Positions 17,855 to 27,673 are shown, counted from the stretch's first letter. The stretch is DNA of 64,000 bases from an uncultured Lachnospiraceae bacterium (GCA_910586555.1 CAJUJY010000006.1:1-64000), one strand, 5' to 3'. Notes: generated from the sequence alone by a model not told the origin. Numbers and translations are program-made.

Positions 17855-19417
17855 TTGAAAATACGGGGCAGGCTTATTGTTGCCTTTCTTATAATGACAG
17901 TTTTCCCATTATTTGCAGGTGCAATAAGTTTTCATAGAACAGTACAAATACAGGCAGATAACATTATAGCATACTATAGCGCTGACCCTGATGATTATAA
18001 AGGTTATGGATTTATATTAAACCCTGTACAGGTATTGTACAAAATTACTTCAAAAGATTTTAATGCAATTACTAATATTGCAGAAGATAATCCTGACAAG
18101 CTCCTTGATTCTTCCGTAATAAACTCTATTACAAATATACTTGCTGGCAGGGACACTTTTATAGTTATAAGATATGAAGACAGTGACTTTTATATTGGTG
18201 ATAAAGAATGTTATGGCAAAATGCTGACACTTCCATATTTTACAGAATACAGTAAAGATAACAGCTATATATCACTTGATACTAAAAATTCCCTTTTAAT
18301 ACGTGGCAAAGATTTCTACTTTACGGATAATGCCAAAGGACAGTTTTACCTTATAACGGACCTTTCAAAGCTTATGCCTTACTGGAAAAACTCCTTGCGT
18401 GACCTTATGGTGTGCTTTCTTGCAATTATTGTTATAACAGGGGCAATCCTTATAATCTGGCTTTACCACAGCATTGTAAAACCACTTAATATACTGCATA
18501 TTGCTACAATGCAGATAGGTGCGGGAAACCTTGACAGCCCTGTACGTGTCACCTCCTCTGATGAAATAGGTGAACTTTGCCGTGATTTTGAAGAAATGCG
18601 CATACGTTTAAAATCCATACTTGAAGAAAGAATACAATATGAACAAAACACACGTGATATGATGGGCAGCATATCACATGATTTAAAAACTCCGCTTACA
18701 GCAATTAAAGGCTATGCAGAAGGGCTTATTGACGGTGTAGCAGCAACACCTGGCAAGCAGGAAAAATACCTTAAAACAATTATTGCCAAAGCAGTTGATA
18801 TGACATATCTTGTAGATGAATTATCACTTTTTGCCAAAATAGAACAAAATGCCCTTCCATATAATTTTACAGTATTAAATATTGGCAGCTATTTTGAAGA
18901 CTGTATTGATGAAATTGCATTTGACCTTGAGTCCCACAATATTAAAGTGGCTTATGAAAACAGTACAGATAAAGATACATTTATTACGGCTGACCCTGAA
19001 CAGCTTAAACGTGTTATTAACAATATAACTGGCAATTCAGTTAAATACATGGATAAAAGTGAAGGCATTATAAAAATAACAATAAGCAATGTTATACCGC
19101 CCCCGGTTTTACCGCCATTATACCGCCAGATTAATGAAGATGGTACAGATTTAATCCCGCCAAAAGCACAAGAAGAATTTATCCAGGTGGAAATATCTGA
19201 TAATGGCCCAGGAATTGATAAAAGGGACCTGCCTTTTATATTTGACCATTTCTACAGGGCAGATGCCTCACGTAACTCTTCCAAAGGCGGAAGCGGGCTT
19301 GGGCTTGCGATTGTACAAAAAATCATATCTGACCACAATGGAAAAATATGGGCAACAAGCACCTTAGGGAAAGGCACTTCTGTTTACTTTACCCTTAAAA
19401 AAAGGCTTAATATATAA
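17855..19417 (+). CDS. Sensor histidine kinase
   Basis: This is a 520-residue transmembrane kinase. Two membrane segments (about 7-27 and 185-208) flank an external sensor region of roughly 155 residues with no motif I recognise. A HAMP linker follows, then HisKA with the phosphoacceptor in SISHDLKTPLTAIKGYAEGL, and a HATPase domain (NNITGNSVKY, DNGPGIDKRDLPFIF, GGSGLGLAIV). The start is TTG behind AAGGAGGATTTATA. It begins 27 bases after the sugar transferase and is followed after 278 bases by a response regulator, an order reversed from the usual regulator-kinase arrangement. Confidence 0.95.
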   Translation: MKIRGRLIVAFLIMTVFPLFAGAISFHRTVQIQADNIIAYYSADPDDYKGYGFILNPVQVLYKITSKDFNAITNIAEDNPDKLLDSSVINSITNILAGRDTFIVIRYEDSDFYIGDKECYGKMLTLPYFTEYSKDNSYISLDTKNSLLIRGKDFYFTDNAKGQFYLITDLSKLMPYWKNSLRDLMVCFLAIIVITGAILIIWLYHSIVKPLNILHIATMQIGAGNLDSPVRVTSSDEIGELCRDFEEMRIRLKSILEERIQYEQNTRDMMGSISHDLKTPLTAIKGYAEGLIDGVAATPGKQEKYLKTIIAKAVDMTYLVDELSLFAKIEQNALPYNFTVLNIGSYFEDCIDEIAFDLESHNIKVAYENSTDKDTFITADPEQLKRVINNITGNSVKYMDKSEGIIKITISNVIPPPVLPPLYRQINEDGTDLIPPKAQEEFIQVEISDNGPGIDKRDLPFIFDHFYRADASRNSSKGGSGLGLAIVQKIISDHNGKIWATSTLGKGTSVYFTLKKRLNI

Positions 19418-19695
19418 AAATAACTATTTTTATATTGTATAACATTATATTAGTACATATAATCTTGTACTTTTGTAAACTACCCTTTTGTGAACTGTCC
19501 CAAAATACAGATATAATATACTTACATATTTATATTATGCCATATTTTGGGAAATACAATGCTTTTAATGTAACTTGCCAGGTATGATGCCATTTATTCC
19601 ATATTTTAAAGATTATGGGTTTTCTGGCTGGTATATTAACTTATATAAATAATAAATATCAATTTATAATAATATAAAATAATGGAGGAAACACT
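19418..19695. other. Spacer with a long imperfect inverted repeat
   Basis: No gene is seen. CCCAAAATA (19499-19507) pairs with TATTTTGGG (19543-19551), and the inner arms also pair partly (ATATAATATA with TATATTAT), giving a 53-base dyad. It has no T-run and could be an operator or an RNA structure between the kinase and the regulator. Confidence 0.4.
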
Positions 19696-20385
19696 ATGAA
19701 TAAAATACTTATTATTGAAGATGAGTCTTCTATAGCTGAACTTGAAAAAGATTATCTTGAATTAAGCGGTTTTGAGGTAACAATAGAATGTGATGGAAGT
19801 TCTGGTGCCGCACATGCAATAGATGAAGACTTCGATCTTATTATACTTGACCTTATGCTTCCTGGCATGGATGGCTTTGAGATATGCAGCCTTATAAGGG
19901 AGAAAAAAAATACCCCTGTAATTATTGTATCTGCCAAAAAAGATGATATTGATAAGATACGCGGACTTGGAATAGGCGCTGATGACTATATGACAAAACC
20001 GTTCAGCCCAAGCGAACTGGTTGCAAGGGTAAAAGCACACCTTGCACGCTATAAACGCCTTACATCTGCTGGAACTAAGGAAAATGAGATTATAGAAATA
20101 CGTGGGCTTAAAATTGATAAAACAGCGCGCCGGGTATATATAAATGGTGAAGAAAAAAGCTTTACCACTAAAGAATTTGATTTATTAACATTTCTTGCAC
20201 AGAACCCGAACCATGTATATTCCAAAGAAGAGTTATTTAAAGAAATATGGGAACTTGAATCAGTAGGTGATATTGCAACTGTTACAGTACATATTAAAAA
20301 AATACGCGAAAAAATCGAAGAATCAACTGCCAAACCACAATATATAGAAACAATATGGGGAGTAGGATACAGGTTTAAGGTATAA
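19696..20385 (+). CDS. OmpR-family response regulator
   Basis: This 229-residue regulator has a receiver domain (IIEDESS, the phosphorylated Asp in LIILDLMLPG, the Thr/Ser switch at IIVSAKKDD, Lys in TKPFSPSEL) and a C-terminal winged helix (EEKSFTTKEFDLLTFLAQ ... TVTVHIKKIREKIE ... GVGYRF). The start ATG follows GGAGGAAACACT. It is the natural partner of the kinase upstream. The lipoprotein gene starts only 16 bases after its stop, so the regulator and the lipoprotein are very likely one transcript. Confidence 0.96.
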   Translation: MNKILIIEDESSIAELEKDYLELSGFEVTIECDGSSGAAHAIDEDFDLIILDLMLPGMDGFEICSLIREKKNTPVIIVSAKKDDIDKIRGLGIGADDYMTKPFSPSELVARVKAHLARYKRLTSAGTKENEIIEIRGLKIDKTARRVYINGEEKSFTTKEFDLLTFLAQNPNHVYSKEELFKEIWELESVGDIATVTVHIKKIREKIEESTAKPQYIETIWGVGYRFKV

Positions 20386-20401
20386 AGAAGGTATAAACTA
20401 T

Positions 20402-22888
20402 ATGCTAACTAAATTTTTCCAATTATATAAAAAATTATTTACGACATTATTAACAGCAATGGCAGCAGCCCTGTTCCTGGTATTATGTACTGCATGCAGC
20501 AGTAATAATATTATAGATAATAACGCTGCTAAAAATAATGATATTACAGATAATAATGCTGTTAAAGATAACAATATTACAGATAATAACGCTGCTAAAG
20601 ATAACAATATTACAGATAATAATGCTGCTAAAGATAATGATATTACAGATAATAATGCTGTTAAAGATAACAATATTACAGATAATGATACTGCCAAAGA
20701 TAATAATATGGCTAAAAAAAATGTGCCTTTAAAATCCGGGTATGAATTAAATATTAAAGATGCCGGAGCTGTAAGTTTTGGCTACAGCTCAGAAATCTGT
20801 ACTACAGAAGACGGGTTTTATATGATATCACAAGATTATAAGCATGATAAAAAACATAATTCAAAGATTTTTACAAATTATTTTGTAAGCTGCCCTTTTA
20901 GTGGCGATAAAACTATAAGCAAAAAAAAAATAAAAGGGCTGGGTAAAAAAGAAACTATAGTAAGCTTTTTTAAAGATAATAAAGATAACCTGTTTATAAT
21001 TACAAAGATTTACAGTTATAATAAAAAGAAAGATTCGCATAATTACAAATTTTATTTATTAAATATGGATAAATATGGCAATACTTCTAACCGTATTAAA
21101 CTTAAACCAGATAAGGAACAATATATTTGTGCAGATGGCAATAATGCGGTATATAAAGATAACACCCTGTTTACATATGCTGGTTCTTATATCCATATAT
21201 TTAATAAAAATGGCAAAGAATATAAAACAATCCGCGTTGGGCATGATGCTGATGGCATATTTATGGCTGGAAATGGAAAGATATATATTATTATGCGTGG
21301 GCCGGCAGAGGACGTCTATGATGCTATATACGGGGTTAATATAAAAACAGGCAGACTGGATAAACCACTGGGCTATAAATTTTGCTTAAAAACAGGCATA
21401 TCCGGCAAGCAGGTTAATAACAGGAAATGTTTATTAGACTTTATACTAAATGCAAAACCTTTTAATAACAGCATATATATATATAACTTTGATTGCATGT
21501 TTGAGTATAGCTTTGAAAAAAAATGCCTGGAAATCTTGTTTAACCTGGCAGATATTGGCGTTGATCATTATAATATCCTTGATTTCCATATTACAAAAGA
21601 TGGAAGTATCAATATTATAACGTATAAAGATATAAAATCTAAAAATGATTTAAGTAATATTGAAATTGTTAATATTACCAGGAAAGAATATCCAGGAGAT
21701 AAAGCCAGAACAATACTTACTATGGCAGTAAGCGGCCTAGAATCAATGGTAAAAAATGAAATCATAAAATTTAACAGGACAAACAAAGATTATTGTGTAG
21801 AAATCATTGATTATAATGTGTACGGGCCTATAGATGCAGATGAACAGTTGCACCTCGATATAATGGCAGGCAAAATACCTGATATTATTGAAACTACTGA
21901 CTATACAGAAGAACCGTATATTAGTAAAAATATTATTACTGATTTATATCCACTTATGGAAAATGACACAGAAGTAAAAAAAGAAGATTTTATAGATTCT
22001 ATATGCAGCACAATGGAATATAACCAGAAGTTATATTATATGCCAATATCATTTAATATAAAGGGATTCCTTGGTTCTAAAAAAGATTTTGGAAATATGG
22101 AGGGCTGGTCATATAATGATATGATAGAAAAATATAATAATATGCCGGAAGGTAAAGTATTTATTCCTGCCCTTGTAAGAGAATGGTTTATAGATAATAT
22201 ATTATGCGCAAATATTGAAGATTTTATAAATTATGAAACAAAAGAATCAGATTTTGATTCAGAGGAATTTATAAATATGCTTAAATTTTCAAAACATTTC
22301 CTGACAGAAGATGAATATCTTGATAAATATACAGAATACAGCAATTACAGTGATATTTCAGAAGATGGCACCAGTGTATCAAAGCTGTTAAAAAATAACA
22401 GGCTTTTATTAAAAAAATTATATTGGGACAGCTTCGGGGAATTTCTTTATGATTACAAACTCTATAAAAACTGTGGAGGTTTTACTGTAATCAGCCCGCC
22501 ATCAAAAGATAGAAATAATAAAATAGGAATATCGGAGGCTGCATATGGAGATTGTTATTGCATTTCGGAAAAGTGCAGTGATAAAGCAGGCGCATGGGAT
22601 TTCCTTAAAAGTTTTTATAAATACGGTTTCCAGAAAAATGTAGATAAATATGATGGTTTTCCTGTAAGGAAAGATGTACTTAATGAAAAAATGGAACATT
22701 ATTTAAAAACAAAAAAACAAAAAGATATATTTTATTCTGTTATTGACAGGATAGGAAAAAATAAAATGTACTATGACAGTTTTATTGACATAATATACAG
22801 CGGAACTAAAGATTTTTATAAAGGTAAAAAGACCGCAAAACAAACAGCAAAAAAATTACAAAAGAAATTTAAAACTTTATACGGGTAA
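20402..22888 (+). CDS. Large lipoprotein: propeller-like N-terminal region plus solute-binding-like domain
   Basis: This is an 828-residue lipoprotein with a signal peptide ending in the lipobox LCTAC (lipidated Cys about residue 32). After it come six 11-residue repeats (residues 36-101, type NITDNNAAKDN), a hydrophilic spacer. Residues 110-430 contain repeated KIYI/NLFIIT-type strand patterns that suggest a beta-propeller. Residues 440-828 resemble an ABC-type family 1 solute-binding protein (LDIMAGKIPDII, DLYPLMEND, QKLYYMPISF). No permease is nearby. It is paralogous to the next gene. Coupling to the two-component system suggests an extracellular sensing or signalling role; that is inference. 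Confidence 0.8.
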   Translation: MLTKFFQLYKKLFTTLLTAMAAALFLVLCTACSSNNIIDNNAAKNNDITDNNAVKDNNITDNNAAKDNNITDNNAAKDNDITDNNAVKDNNITDNDTAKDNNMAKKNVPLKSGYELNIKDAGAVSFGYSSEICTTEDGFYMISQDYKHDKKHNSKIFTNYFVSCPFSGDKTISKKKIKGLGKKETIVSFFKDNKDNLFIITKIYSYNKKKDSHNYKFYLLNMDKYGNTSNRIKLKPDKEQYICADGNNAVYKDNTLFTYAGSYIHIFNKNGKEYKTIRVGHDADGIFMAGNGKIYIIMRGPAEDVYDAIYGVNIKTGRLDKPLGYKFCLKTGISGKQVNNRKCLLDFILNAKPFNNSIYIYNFDCMFEYSFEKKCLEILFNLADIGVDHYNILDFHITKDGSINIITYKDIKSKNDLSNIEIVNITRKEYPGDKARTILTMAVSGLESMVKNEIIKFNRTNKDYCVEIIDYNVYGPIDADEQLHLDIMAGKIPDIIETTDYTEEPYISKNIITDLYPLMENDTEVKKEDFIDSICSTMEYNQKLYYMPISFNIKGFLGSKKDFGNMEGWSYNDMIEKYNNMPEGKVFIPALVREWFIDNILCANIEDFINYETKESDFDSEEFINMLKFSKHFLTEDEYLDKYTEYSNYSDISEDGTSVSKLLKNNRLLLKKLYWDSFGEFLYDYKLYKNCGGFTVISPPSKDRNNKIGISEAAYGDCYCISEKCSDKAGAWDFLKSFYKYGFQKNVDKYDGFPVRKDVLNEKMEHYLKTKKQKDIFYSVIDRIGKNKMYYDSFIDIIYSGTKDFYKGKKTAKQTAKKLQKKFKTLYG
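20507..20704 (+). repeat. Six tandem 33-bp in-frame repeats
   Basis: Six contiguous 33-base units encode 11-residue repeats rich in Asn, Asp and Thr (such as NITDNNAAKDN), directly after the lipoprotein signal. Some units are almost identical in DNA, so the copy number may vary by slippage. They have no spacers and are not a CRISPR array. Confidence 0.9.
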
Positions 22889-23100
22889 AATTTCCTGCTT
22901 TTACTAATTTTCACAAAATTGTAAGGAAATCACAAATAAATCTTAAACTTTATTTTGAAATTTAGTATTATAATAATACCCATGTTATATTCCAGAGAGA
23001 TATTAACATATTTCAAAAATATTTATATCAGGTGGTATCATGGGAAAAATTAATTCTGCTAATGATACCCCGGCTATTCTCAAAAGGAGGTATTACGGGC

Positions 23101-25482
23101 ATGGATATTAAAAGGAGTGTTAAAAAGATAATAGTAACATCTGCTTTAACGGTTATGGCATTTGTACCAGCAATTTCATTTACCGCATGTAGCAAAGGAG
23201 GTGATAAAAAGACTAGCGGGGAAGAAAATCCAGAGTATGTATATGAGGCAGATTTTAAGGAACTTGGCAATATAAAAATGGATTCCCTTGGCAACTCATG
23301 TTTTAATAATGGGAAAATATATATAACTGGTAATGATATTGAGTATGGGAAAAATTACCAGCTTAAATCTTCAAAGAATTATCTTTTACAGTGTTCTGCC
23401 GGCGGCAGCAATATTAACCAGACAGAAATAAGCGGGCTTAAAGATAATGAATATACATCTAGTCTTTTTTTAGATGATAAAAACAACCTTTGCATAATTA
23501 CTTCTACACAAGATTATAATAAAAAAACTGGTGAATCTAAAGTACAGTATTATATGATGAAAATTGATGAATCAGGCAAAACTTCCAGACGTATTGAAAT
23601 TAAGCCAGATAAAAAAGATAATGATTATTTTTATTTAAGTGATAATATTATTTTTTTAAATGGAAAATTAATTGTATACCTGGATAAAAAAGTCCATATA
23701 TTTAATAAAGATGGTTCTTTTGATAAAGCATTTGAAGTTGATAATTATATAACAAGCATGTTTAAGGCAAATAATGGTAAAATCTATATTTTGTCCCAGC
23801 AAGAGGGTGCAGGAGGTCTTGGCATATCAGAACTTGATTTAAAAACAGGCAAAACTTTAAAACCTGTAGGTCTTGGAAATGATTCTATATATAATGTTTA
23901 TAAAGTAAAAGAAGCTGTAAATGGCAATATATATTTAAGCACTGATAGCTGTTTATATGAATTTGATTTTAAAAAAGGCAAAACGGAACTTGTATTTAAC
24001 TGGATAAATGTTGATATAGATGGCAATAGTATATCTGACTTTATGCAAATGGAGGATGGGAGCTTTTTTGTCCTGGATACCATGATTGATTATACCAGCA
24101 TGGAAAATGGTAATATGTCATCTGATATTGAAATTGCTACAATTAGTAAAAAGAAATATTCAGATACAAAACAGAAGAAAAAACTTACACTCGCATCAAA
24201 TTACATTGATATATATGTAAAAAGGGAAATCCTTAAATTCAATAAAACAGATGGAAGCCACCGTATTGAAGTAGCAGATTACAGTTCATACGAAGACCCG
24301 TCTGAACAGATAAATCTTGATATAACATCAGGTAAAATACCAGATATTATAGATGTTGGCTATATGCCAAAAGAACTCTATATTAAAAAGGGGTTCCTTG
24401 CAGACTTATATCCCCTTATAGAAAAAGATAGTGAAATTAAAAAAGAAGATTTTATAGATACAGTACGCACAACCCTTGAACATAATGGCAAGTTATATTA
24501 CCTTCCAGTTTCATTCAGGATAAATGCCCTCGCCGGCTCTAAAAAAATATTTGGCAATATAGAAGGCTGGTCATTTGAAGATATGGAGAAAATATATAAT
24601 AATATGCCAGAGGGCAGTTCATTTATGCATAATATGACAAGTGAATGGTTTGTACAAAATATGCTGGGTTCCCAGATGGAGAATTTTGTTAATTATGATA
24701 CAGGAGAGGTAAACCTTGATTCAGAAGAGTTTATAAATATGATTGAATTTTCAAAGAACTTCAAAGACAACAAACTTGACACTTCATCAGATGACAGTTA
24801 TATAATGTCATCAGGAGGCCCTGGCAGTGATGTAGAAATATCATGCAATGATGCATCATATGAACTTATAAAAAAAGGCAAAGTTTTATTAAAATTAATG
24901 GAAATGTATGATTTTTCAGATATACAGATTAATGAAAAACTTTTTAAAGACCAGGGTGGATATAATGTAATAAGTTATCCTTCTCCAGATAAAAATAATA
25001 AATTATCCATATGTTCATCTGGAAACTATTTTGCAATTTCTGAAAAATGTGAAGATAAAGAAGGTGCATGGAGTTTTTTACACAGGTTTTATACATATAA
25101 ATTCCAGAAAGACTACGGCGGTTCTTCACTTAACGGTTTTCCTGTAAGACAGGACGCTATGGATAAAAGAATAGAATATGCAATGGCAACTAAGCCATAT
25201 ACAGATGATGACGGCACAAAAGTACATCCTGTAACCAATTATTCATATAATTACGGTGGTTTTAAAATCACTTTAAAACCATATACCAAGGAACAGATGG
25301 ATATATTCCGTTCTATGCTTAGCAGGATAGGGGCAGAAACAGACTTAAGTTCAAGTTATAATGAAATACCTAAAATAATTGAAGAGGAAACAAAGTCTGT
25401 TTATGCAGGAGATAAAACAGCTAAAGATGCAGCAGGGGTAATACAGAGCAGGGTATCAATCTATGTAAATGAAAACGCATAA
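23101..25482 (+). CDS. Large lipoprotein paralogue: propeller-like region plus solute-binding-like domain
   Basis: This 793-residue protein has a signal peptide and lipobox (ISFTACSKGG). It aligns with the preceding lipoprotein over most of its length; shared blocks include FGN(I/M)EGWS, YNNMPEG, EEFINM, FPVR(Q/K)D and DLYPL(I/M)E. It lacks the 11-residue repeats. The ATG at 23101 is chosen because AAAAGGAGG lies 11 bases upstream; the upstream in-frame extension to 23032 has no signal peptide. The 211-base spacer before it implies separate expression. No transporter permease or ATPase is adjacent to either copy, so ligand uptake is doubtful. Confidence 0.8.
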   Translation: MDIKRSVKKIIVTSALTVMAFVPAISFTACSKGGDKKTSGEENPEYVYEADFKELGNIKMDSLGNSCFNNGKIYITGNDIEYGKNYQLKSSKNYLLQCSAGGSNINQTEISGLKDNEYTSSLFLDDKNNLCIITSTQDYNKKTGESKVQYYMMKIDESGKTSRRIEIKPDKKDNDYFYLSDNIIFLNGKLIVYLDKKVHIFNKDGSFDKAFEVDNYITSMFKANNGKIYILSQQEGAGGLGISELDLKTGKTLKPVGLGNDSIYNVYKVKEAVNGNIYLSTDSCLYEFDFKKGKTELVFNWINVDIDGNSISDFMQMEDGSFFVLDTMIDYTSMENGNMSSDIEIATISKKKYSDTKQKKKLTLASNYIDIYVKREILKFNKTDGSHRIEVADYSSYEDPSEQINLDITSGKIPDIIDVGYMPKELYIKKGFLADLYPLIEKDSEIKKEDFIDTVRTTLEHNGKLYYLPVSFRINALAGSKKIFGNIEGWSFEDMEKIYNNMPEGSSFMHNMTSEWFVQNMLGSQMENFVNYDTGEVNLDSEEFINMIEFSKNFKDNKLDTSSDDSYIMSSGGPGSDVEISCNDASYELIKKGKVLLKLMEMYDFSDIQINEKLFKDQGGYNVISYPSPDKNNKLSICSSGNYFAISEKCEDKEGAWSFLHRFYTYKFQKDYGGSSLNGFPVRQDAMDKRIEYAMATKPYTDDDGTKVHPVTNYSYNYGGFKITLKPYTKEQMDIFRSMLSRIGAETDLSSSYNEIPKIIEEETKSVYAGDKTAKDAAGVIQSRVSIYVNENA

Positions 25483-25669
25483 ACCAACATATAAAAAAAT
25501 ATAAAACAAGGCTGACGCATTAAGAAAAATTATAACAATATATACATATTGTGGATATTATTTGAATAAATACCATAATTATATATATTCTGCTTAGTGC
25601 GGCAGCTTTGTATTTACATAGATATAATTTACATAAGTAAAAGGAAGCCCTGTTTATAGCATTTAGGAT

Positions 25670-26212
25670 TTATTCATAAGGAAAACCAATTTTTTGCATA
25701 AAGTCTGCCATTTGCCAGGCGTCACCTATGTTAAATCCATCATCTTCATAAGCCTTCTCTTCATCTTCAATTTCATATACTGCATCTGTCCATTGCCTGA
25801 GGTAATTCTTAATGCTTTCTTCATCTACATTAAAATACTTTGCAATAATACTGCTGTTTCCAGAAAGCTTTGCTGCCTCTTTTTTTGTTATATCATCAAA
25901 ATAATCTGGCACTGTACAAAAAATATCTATCTCTTTCCCATTTTCATAAAAATCATATCCCCAGAAGTCACCATCATAGATATAGCAAAGCAGGATTGGA
26001 CAACAAAGTTTCCTGGAAAGCCATTTTGGCATATCTTCATATCCACAACAGCCATCATTTAAAAGAACCTGTACCCCGTCATTAAATGTTTTATACTGGC
26101 ATCTGCCAGGAATTAACCCCCATTCACTGGCAGCCGCTTTCTTTTCTATTATTTCCCTAGCCTTTTCTTCTTTACAGTGCTTTATTACCAGTACATTAAT
26201 AAACTCCCCCAT
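25670..26212 (-). CDS. Hypothetical protein, 180 aa
   Basis: I do not recognise this protein. It is soluble and acidic, with four cysteines clustered in two pairs (DGCCGYED and KLCCPILL) and an aromatic stretch DGDFWGYDFYE. The start ATG follows GGGGGTATTTTATA. It lies 32 bases downstream of another unknown gene on the same strand. The size, acidity and isolated accessory setting would suit an immunity-type or phage-exchange gene, but nothing in the sequence proves this. Confidence 0.6.
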   Translation of the reverse strand: MGEFINVLVIKHCKEEKAREIIEKKAAASEWGLIPGRCQYKTFNDGVQVLLNDGCCGYEDMPKWLSRKLCCPILLCYIYDGDFWGYDFYENGKEIDIFCTVPDYFDDITKKEAAKLSGNSSIIAKYFNVDEESIKNYLRQWTDAVYEIEDEEKAYEDDGFNIGDAWQMADFMQKIGFPYE

Positions 26213-26244
26213 TATAAAATACCCCCTTTTATTTTTAACTTCAA

Positions 26245-26724
26245 TTACCAGCAGCTTTTAAGCCATTCCATCCCTGGATAATGCCTGCCTGTCCTTATAA
26301 ACCATTCCACACATTCTGCTGCCAGTTTTCTGTTATGCATTGTATATTTCTTTAAAATTACAGACTGCCCGTCACTGCATTTTATTGGTGATTCTTCTTC
26401 TGAATCCATATAATCTGTATTAAAAGAAGAATAACAAACTTTATTTATTTCATCTACAATCTCTAATGAAATCCAAGTACTGTCACTTTCCATTATAAAA
26501 TACCTGCCACCATCTGTTTCACCATCTGGATCTAAAGAAAGATATAAACTTTTATAATCTCCATTATAGACATTCTTTATAATTTCCTGTATGCCTTTTT
26601 CTGAAATATCTGTAATCTGGTTCTTTTCATTTGTATTAAAAGCTTTACTTGCAAAACGGATACAAATATCTGTATTCCCATTCTTTTTTAACTCTTTTTT
26701 AGGAATAATTTCTTCGTATTCCAT
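26245..26724 (-). CDS. Hypothetical protein, 159 aa
   Basis: This is a soluble acidic protein without a motif I recognise. The start is set at ATG 26724, behind GGAAAGGAAA; the in-frame extension to 26787 would overlap the mscL 3' end. Its C-terminus (AAECVEWFIRTGRHYPGMEWLKSCW) is rich in aromatic residues. It is followed closely by the 180-residue unknown gene and preceded by mscL, which ends 31 bases upstream. Confidence 0.6.
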   Translation of the reverse strand: MEYEEIIPKKELKKNGNTDICIRFASKAFNTNEKNQITDISEKGIQEIIKNVYNGDYKSLYLSLDPDGETDGGRYFIMESDSTWISLEIVDEINKVCYSSFNTDYMDSEEESPIKCSDGQSVILKKYTMHNRKLAAECVEWFIRTGRHYPGMEWLKSCW

Positions 26725-26755
26725 AATTAATATTTCCTTTCCATAATTTAAGCAA

Positions 26756-27193
26756 TTAAGCTTCTTCTGGGACATACCCGCCTTCATTTAAATCAGAAGT
26801 GCAGTGTGGGCATTTTACTGCATCAATATGTATAACACTTAAGCAATAAGGACAATTTTTAGTAACAGGTGCTGCTGGTGCTTCTTCCTTTTTACCAATG
26901 GACATAAGCTTGTTAATCCCTTTCATTAAAAGGAAAATTACAAATGCCATAATAATAAAGTTGATAACTGAGGTAATAAAATCACCATAACTAATATACT
27001 GTCCTGTATTGAAAATCTGGATTGAACCACCGATTTCTGTTTTACCAATACAATTAATTATTGGATTAATAAAGTCCTCTGTCAATGCTGTAACAATATT
27101 CTGGAACGCAGCACCAATAATAACACCAACAGCAAGATCCATAACATTGCCACGCAGTGCAAATTGCTTAAACTCCTCTAAAAACTTTTTCAA
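26756..27193 (-). CDS. mscL: Large-conductance mechanosensitive channel with C-terminal zinc ribbon
   Basis: This emergency pressure-release channel of the cytoplasmic membrane is about 145 residues long. The start MKKFLEEFKQFALRGNVMDLAVGVIIG is the conserved MscL opening. The initiator is taken as a TTG at 27193, because GGAGGAAAGAATA lies at the right distance; the ATG at 27208 falls inside that ribosome site. TM1 and TM2 lie near residues 18-40 and 70-95. The C-terminus adds a zinc ribbon (CPYC, 12 residues later CPHC) that the enterobacterial protein lacks. Confidence 0.95.
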   Translation of the reverse strand: MKKFLEEFKQFALRGNVMDLAVGVIIGAAFQNIVTALTEDFINPIINCIGKTEIGGSIQIFNTGQYISYGDFITSVINFIIMAFVIFLLMKGINKLMSIGKKEEAPAAPVTKNCPYCLSVIHIDAVKCPHCTSDLNEGGYVPEEA

Positions 27194-27421
27194 TATTCTT
27201 TCCTCCATATTGTATTTTAAAGCACTGTTTGTATATACAATGGTATTATACAAAATAAAACTAAAAAGCACAAGCAGGAATCTGTCTGGACAACCACTTT
27301 AAATTCTGTGTTTCTGGTACTCTTTTATATAACTAGAATAAATGCTTGTATCAAAAGGTAAATACAAGCCTCTGCTGGCAGGAATAATTTCAAATGTATC
27401 ATCACTAATACACTGGATATT

Positions 27422-27673
27422 CTACATACGTTCCATAACTTTTCTTATTTTGCCAGGAGCTGGTTTGATAATTCCTTCACTTCTCATTTTTGGTATCTGC
27501 ATTTTCTTATAAAGTTCTTGTATATCTTTTAATGTAAACTGTTTTATTCCATAATAATAAAATATTATAAGCAGTTCTTCAAGTTGCAGGCTTAACGGAC
27601 CACAATCAAAATCCACTTGGTTTGATTTACAGTAATAAAAAACTTCGTCCATATTAAGCTTAAGCCAGTCCAT
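27422..27673 (-). CDS. Hypothetical protein, 83 aa
   Basis: This small basic protein is of unknown function. It starts with ATG behind AGAAGGTG. The middle (LSLQLEELLIIFYYYGIKQFTLKDIQELYKK) is a predicted helical pair that might be a winged-helix fragment, which would fit a DNA-binding role. It stands alone on the minus strand between mscL and the DUF4163 protein. Confidence 0.5.
   Translation of the reverse strand: MDWLKLNMDEVFYYCKSNQVDFDCGPLSLQLEELLIIFYYYGIKQFTLKDIQELYKKMQIPKMRSEGIIKPAPGKIRKVMERM

Noticed and set aside
20507..20704. Regular 33-bp repeats as a possible CRISPR array
   Set aside because: Units are contiguous, without unique spacers, and keep an open reading frame inside a lipoprotein.
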